NCBI RefSeq assembly: GCF_047302285.1
Contig: NZ_CP154845.1
Location: 1,612,001-1,676,000 of the forward strand
Direction: 5' to 3'
Length of the DNA stretch: 64,000 nucleotides
Source of the DNA: Robertmurraya sp047302285
GTDB lineage: Bacteria; Bacillota; Bacilli; Bacillales; Cytobacillaceae
Shown here: positions 61,226 through 64,000 of the stretch, piece by piece
Layout: each line of letters begins with the position of its first letter
Position numbering within the stretch: position 1 is the stretch's first letter
Made by a program: the position numbers and the translations under genes
The notes under the pieces: generated by a model
What the model saw: the letters and a program-made list of their open reading frames with translations, nothing else
The model's database searches: none
What the model was told of the DNA's origin: nothing

Positions 61226-62059
61226 ATGGCAGTGATGACAAAATCTAAGAAAAGCTTTGTGAGTGCAGCGAACGTAGGGAACACTGAGCCTGTTCAAATG
61301 GATAAAAAGATTGCTTTTCAAACGAAGGACCTTAACCTTTGGTATGGTGAGGATCATGCGTTAAAAAGTATTAATCTTGATATTGTGGAAAATGAAGTGA
61401 CAGCCATTATTGGACCGTCCGGTTGTGGAAAATCAACTTTTATTAAGACATTGAATCGTATGGTTGAATTAATTCCTGTCGTGAAAATTTCTGGAGATAT
61501 TTTGTATCGTGAAAAAAGCATTTTAGATAAATCTTATAAGGTTGAAGATTTACGAACTCGTGTTGGAATGGTATTCCAAAAGCCAAATCCATTTCCAAAG
61601 TCGATTTATGAAAATATTGCTTATGGACCAAAAATACACGGAATTCGTAATAAAAAGGTATTAGATGAGGTTGTAGAAAAAAGCTTACGCGGTGCGGCAA
61701 TTTGGGATGAGGTCAAAGACAGACTACATGAGAATGCGTACGGATTATCTGGTGGGCAACAACAACGTATTTGTATTGCACGTTGTTTAGCGATTGAGCC
61801 AGACGTTATTTTAATGGATGAGCCGACTTCAGCACTTGACCCAATTTCAACATTAAAAATTGAAGAGCTCGTACAAGAGTTGAAAAAGGATTTTAGTATT
61901 ATCATTGTAACGCACAATATGCAACAAGCAGCTCGTATTTCTGATAAAACAGCCTTCTTTTTAAATGGGGAAGTGATTGAATTTGATGGTACGAATAAAA
62001 TTTTCTCTAATCCTTCTGATAAGCGTACAGAAGATTATATTACAGGCCGTTTTGGATAA
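61226..62059 (+). CDS. pstB: Phosphate ABC transporter ATPase PstB
   Basis: 277 residues from ATG 61226, since AAGGGA lies 9 nt upstream; ATG 61208 would add six residues. Walker A GPSGCGKSTFIK, signature LSGGQQQR, Walker B VILMDEPTSALDP and the H-loop in VTHNMQQAARIS. A short N-terminal extension precedes the ABC domain. A single pstB is present here, unlike pstBA-pstBB of B. subtilis. Confidence 0.95.
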   Translation: MAVMTKSKKSFVSAANVGNTEPVQMDKKIAFQTKDLNLWYGEDHALKSINLDIVENEVTAIIGPSGCGKSTFIKTLNRMVELIPVVKISGDILYREKSILDKSYKVEDLRTRVGMVFQKPNPFPKSIYENIAYGPKIHGIRNKKVLDEVVEKSLRGAAIWDEVKDRLHENAYGLSGGQQQRICIARCLAIEPDVILMDEPTSALDPISTLKIEELVQELKKDFSIIIVTHNMQQAARISDKTAFFLNGEVIEFDGTNKIFSNPSDKRTEDYITGRFG

Positions 62060-62083
62060 TCATTGGAGAGGATGTAGAATTAC

Positions 62084-62743
62084 ATGGTTGTAAGAGAACA
62101 ATTTCAGCTCGATTTGAATGAATTGCAAGCAAAGCTTTTAGAGCTTGGAAGATTAGCAAGTGTTGCTTTAAAAAATTCAATTGAAGCATTGGAGACCTGC
62201 AATATTGAAATGGCGTTAAAAGTCATTGACGATGATTCAGAAGCGGATGCTTTATACGAGGAAATTAATGATTTTGCCATTCTATTAATTGCTAAACAGG
62301 CGCCTGTGGCAATTGATTTACGTCGCATCATTGTTGCGATTAAAATTGCAACTGATATTGAAAGGATTGCTGATTTTGCCGTTAATATAGCGAAATCAAC
62401 GATTCGAATTGGAAATGAAGAACATGTGCAGTCTCTTCAGCACGTTAAGAAAATGTACAATATTACAACGGAGATGCTGGAGCTTTCTCTGAAAGCTTTT
62501 AGTGAGGAAGATGTTGTCATAGCCAAAAAAGTAGCAGATATGGATGATGAGGTGGATGAGTTATATGGTTCAACCATTCGTGAACTTCTAGAACTCAATC
62601 ATTCTTATCCGGACAACATTCCGCAAATAACTCAATTATCCTTTATTTGTCGCTATTTAGAGCGTTCAGCTGATCACGTGACAAATATTGCAGAAAGTAT
62701 CTTTTACCTCGTAAAAGGTAGACATTATGATTTGAATGCATGA
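62084..62743 (+). CDS. phoU: Phosphate uptake regulator PhoU
   Basis: 219 residues. Two helical-bundle repeats each with a DxxxD/ERIAD-type motif (TDIERIADFAVNIAKS and CRYLERSADHVTNIAES). PhoU couples Pst activity to PhoR signalling and limits phosphate uptake. It follows pstB by 24 nt. B. subtilis lacks phoU here, so its presence sets this organism apart. Confidence 0.95.
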   Translation: MVVREQFQLDLNELQAKLLELGRLASVALKNSIEALETCNIEMALKVIDDDSEADALYEEINDFAILLIAKQAPVAIDLRRIIVAIKIATDIERIADFAVNIAKSTIRIGNEEHVQSLQHVKKMYNITTEMLELSLKAFSEEDVVIAKKVADMDDEVDELYGSTIRELLELNHSYPDNIPQITQLSFICRYLERSADHVTNIAESIFYLVKGRHYDLNA

Positions 62744-62750
62744 TCTTAAC

Positions 62751-62789
62751 AAAGAGGGTGTTCTAAAAAATTTTTAGTACACCCTCTTT
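62751..62789. terminator. Bidirectional terminator between phoU and the MltG-like gene
   Basis: AAAGAGGGTGT and ACACCCTCTTT pair with inner AAAAAATTTTT; serves convergent genes. Confidence 0.9.
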
Positions 62790-62790
62790 C

Positions 62791-63279
62791 CTATTTGCTT
62801 TTCGTGATTATTTTACTGATTTCTTCGTAGTCCATGTCACTGTTAAGTTCAAAGCGTCCGATTTGTACTTTAGTATGATAGCCATTGTCTATCAAATACT
62901 GCTCAAATTCTGTTGCGTCTTCAATGATTTGTTCTTCTGCTAAGGTATTTGCGATTTTTTCTGTGCTCATATTCTGTTCGATTTCTAAGGTAAACTTATT
63001 TGTTTCCTCGACGGGAGGCTCATCTAGTTTATCTTCCTCTACATCTTTCGTTTCTACACTCGGTTCTGTGTTATCTTTCTCTACATGTTCTATTTCTTCA
63101 TCAACTGCTTCTAATCTGGCAAATTCATCTTTTGTGAGGATCATAAATCCTTCTTCTGTCAATTTTTCTTTCGCTGTATTTACAGAAATATCTGAATTCT
63201 GCTTTAGATCTGTGAATTGGAGTAAAACAACAGCCAAAATAATTCCTAGCGCGAAGGCTCGTACTGTATTCTTATTCAT
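62791..63279 (-). CDS. Membrane-anchored protein with MltG/YceG-like terminal domain
   Basis: 162 residues. One N-terminal helix (VRAFALGIILAVVLLQF), an acidic linker (VEKDNTEPSVETKDVEEDKLDEPPVEE), and a C-terminal segment NMSTEKIANTLAEEQIIEDATEFEQYLI with VQIGRFELNSDMDYEEISKIIT, which resembles the substrate-binding LysM-like subdomain of MltG/YceG endolytic transglycosylases. The catalytic domain is absent. Function unknown. Convergent with phoU and preceded, in the same direction, by a second anchored protein whose gene overlaps it by 8 nt. Confidence 0.75.
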   Translation of the reverse strand: MNKNTVRAFALGIILAVVLLQFTDLKQNSDISVNTAKEKLTEEGFMILTKDEFARLEAVDEEIEHVEKDNTEPSVETKDVEEDKLDEPPVEETNKFTLEIEQNMSTEKIANTLAEEQIIEDATEFEQYLIDNGYHTKVQIGRFELNSDMDYEEISKIITKSK

Positions 63280-63649
63280 AATTCACACCAACTGAAAATT
63301 CACTAATGATATTTTTAACATCCTCGATAGATAATGAGGACTGCTTCGCAATTTGGTCGATTGATACTCCTTGTTGAGCGAGTGTCCAAACTTGATTTTT
63401 AATAATGGCATGAATTTCTTTTTTTGGATGCTGATGACGAGTGGGGGACGGTTGAAACTCACGATCATCGATTAATAGTTCTTCCTCTAAAACTTTGATT
63501 TTTCTTTTCAACTGGTATATTTCTTGTATTTGCTGCATGGAAAATTGATCAAGCTCATTTTTTATTTCTTTATATGGATCTTTGATAAAGAATGAAATGA
63601 TAAAAAGCAAAATAGAAAGCCCAAGCAAGATGGGTACTATATAGTCCAT
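63272..63649 (-). CDS. Membrane-anchored coiled-coil/HTH-like protein
   Basis: 125 residues. N-terminal helix (VPILLGLSILLFIISFFI), coiled coil (NELDQFSMQQIQEIYQLKRKIKVLEEELLI), and a C-terminal helix-turn-helix-like segment (WTLAQQGVSIDQIAKQSSLSIEDVKNIISE). The layout resembles SwrB/YlxL-type proteins (DUF6115), where such a tail is seen. Overlaps the downstream gene by 8 nt. No function assigned. Confidence 0.72.
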   Translation of the reverse strand: MDYIVPILLGLSILLFIISFFIKDPYKEIKNELDQFSMQQIQEIYQLKRKIKVLEEELLIDDREFQPSPTRHQHPKKEIHAIIKNQVWTLAQQGVSIDQIAKQSSLSIEDVKNIISEFSVGVNYE

Positions 63650-63959
63650 ATTTTCTCACCTCTATAAATCGTAATTTGATGTTGATGACTAATCGTATGA
63701 AGAACATTTTACCATTATAGTCGACGTTTTTCGATTGAAATCATGAAAGTGGCAGAATATCGGTTATTTGCAAGAAGTTTGTTGAATGGAATCGAGTGAG
63801 AGTCACCTTCTAAATGAAAACAAAATACGACAAAATGCGTTTATTGTGGCCTTCTAATATCAGTGCTAACATAAATAATAAGACAAATCAGTTAATAACG
63901 AATAGCCGCATATATGTGAAAGGAAATACAAAAAATATTTTTGATGAGAAGGGGAAGAC

Positions 63960-64000
63960 ATGGAAGCAAATATCACTCTCAGTAATATAACCGGTACAGA
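63960..64000 (+). CDS. 5' end of a gene cut by the window edge
   Basis: ATG 63960 follows GAGAAGGGGAAGAC, a good ribosome binding site, and reads MEANITLSNITGT before the window ends. Too short to identify. The 310 nt before it (63650-63959) hold no other feature I can support. Confidence 0.55.
   Translation, partial: MEANITLSNITGT

Noticed and set aside
63650..63959. Hidden small gene in the 310-nt gap near the window end
   Set aside because: No open frame with a ribosome binding site other than the partial gene at 63960.

Overview
The window is low-GC Firmicute chromosome, clearly Bacillaceae. Gene content and order follow the lepA-to-phoU segment of Bacillus-type genomes: lepA, hemW, hrcA-grpE-dnaK-dnaJ, rpsU-yqeY, nfeD-floA, yqfC-yqfD, phoH, pgpH, era, recO, glyQS, ccpN, dnaG-sigA, cccA, ispH, cshB, nfo, zur, ispG, sodA, pbpA, pst. 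Firmicute signals agree with this: a CIRCE operator, a T-box, a cre site, sigma-A and sigma-H promoters, strong AGGAGG-type ribosome binding sites and many TTG/GTG starts. It is probably not B. subtilis itself, because phoU follows a single pstB and several insertions differ. I do not name a species.

Region by region: 1-10.5 kb holds the lepA end, hemW, the HrcA-controlled heat-shock genes, and the modification genes prmA, rsmE and mtaB. 10.6-13.2 kb has deoC, a convergent Na/Pi transporter (yqeW) and rpsU-yqeY. 13.4-18.9 kb has the membrane-microdomain pair nfeD-floA, then the sporulation-type genes yqfC-yqfD and phoH. 19-24.7 kb is a tightly overlapped pgpH-ybeY-dgkA set followed by cdd-era-yqzL. 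24.7-34.3 kb covers recO, T-box-controlled glyQS, ccpN, yqfL and the yqxD-dnaG-sigA operon. 34.4-46 kb has an unknown membrane protein, a cre-preceded acyl-CoA dehydrogenase, cytochrome c cccA, trmK-yqfO, ispH, yqfQ, cshB, nfo and a zinc operon (znuC-znuB-zur). 46-64 kb has ispG, sporulation/membrane proteins, a Na/Pi transporter with a PhoU domain, an Fnr-type regulator diverging from sodA, pbpA, the pstSCAB-phoU operon, and two convergent membrane-anchored small proteins.

Themes: phosphate handling recurs (yqeW, the PhoU-domain Na/Pi carrier and pst-phoU behind a six-repeat PhoP-box array). Oxygen/respiration genes also recur (cccA, Fnr-type regulator, sodA). Several operons carry legible regulation: CIRCE for hrcA-dnaK, T-box-Gly for glyQS, Zur box for znu-zur, cre for the acyl-CoA dehydrogenase, and sigma-H for dnaG-sigA.

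The most unusual structure is the dnaK-dnaJ gap. It holds three tandem ~123-nt repeats plus a truncated fourth. Their sequences differ, but matching stem arms change together, which suggests a selected structured RNA or a structured mobile repeat. A terminator and a new promoter follow, apparently uncoupling dnaJ from dnaK. A second, unrelated structured repeat sits at 51864-51990. Another oddity is a perfect 20-bp terminator hairpin that contains the apparent ribosome binding site of yqfC. No transposase, prophage, CRISPR array, tRNA or rRNA gene was seen.
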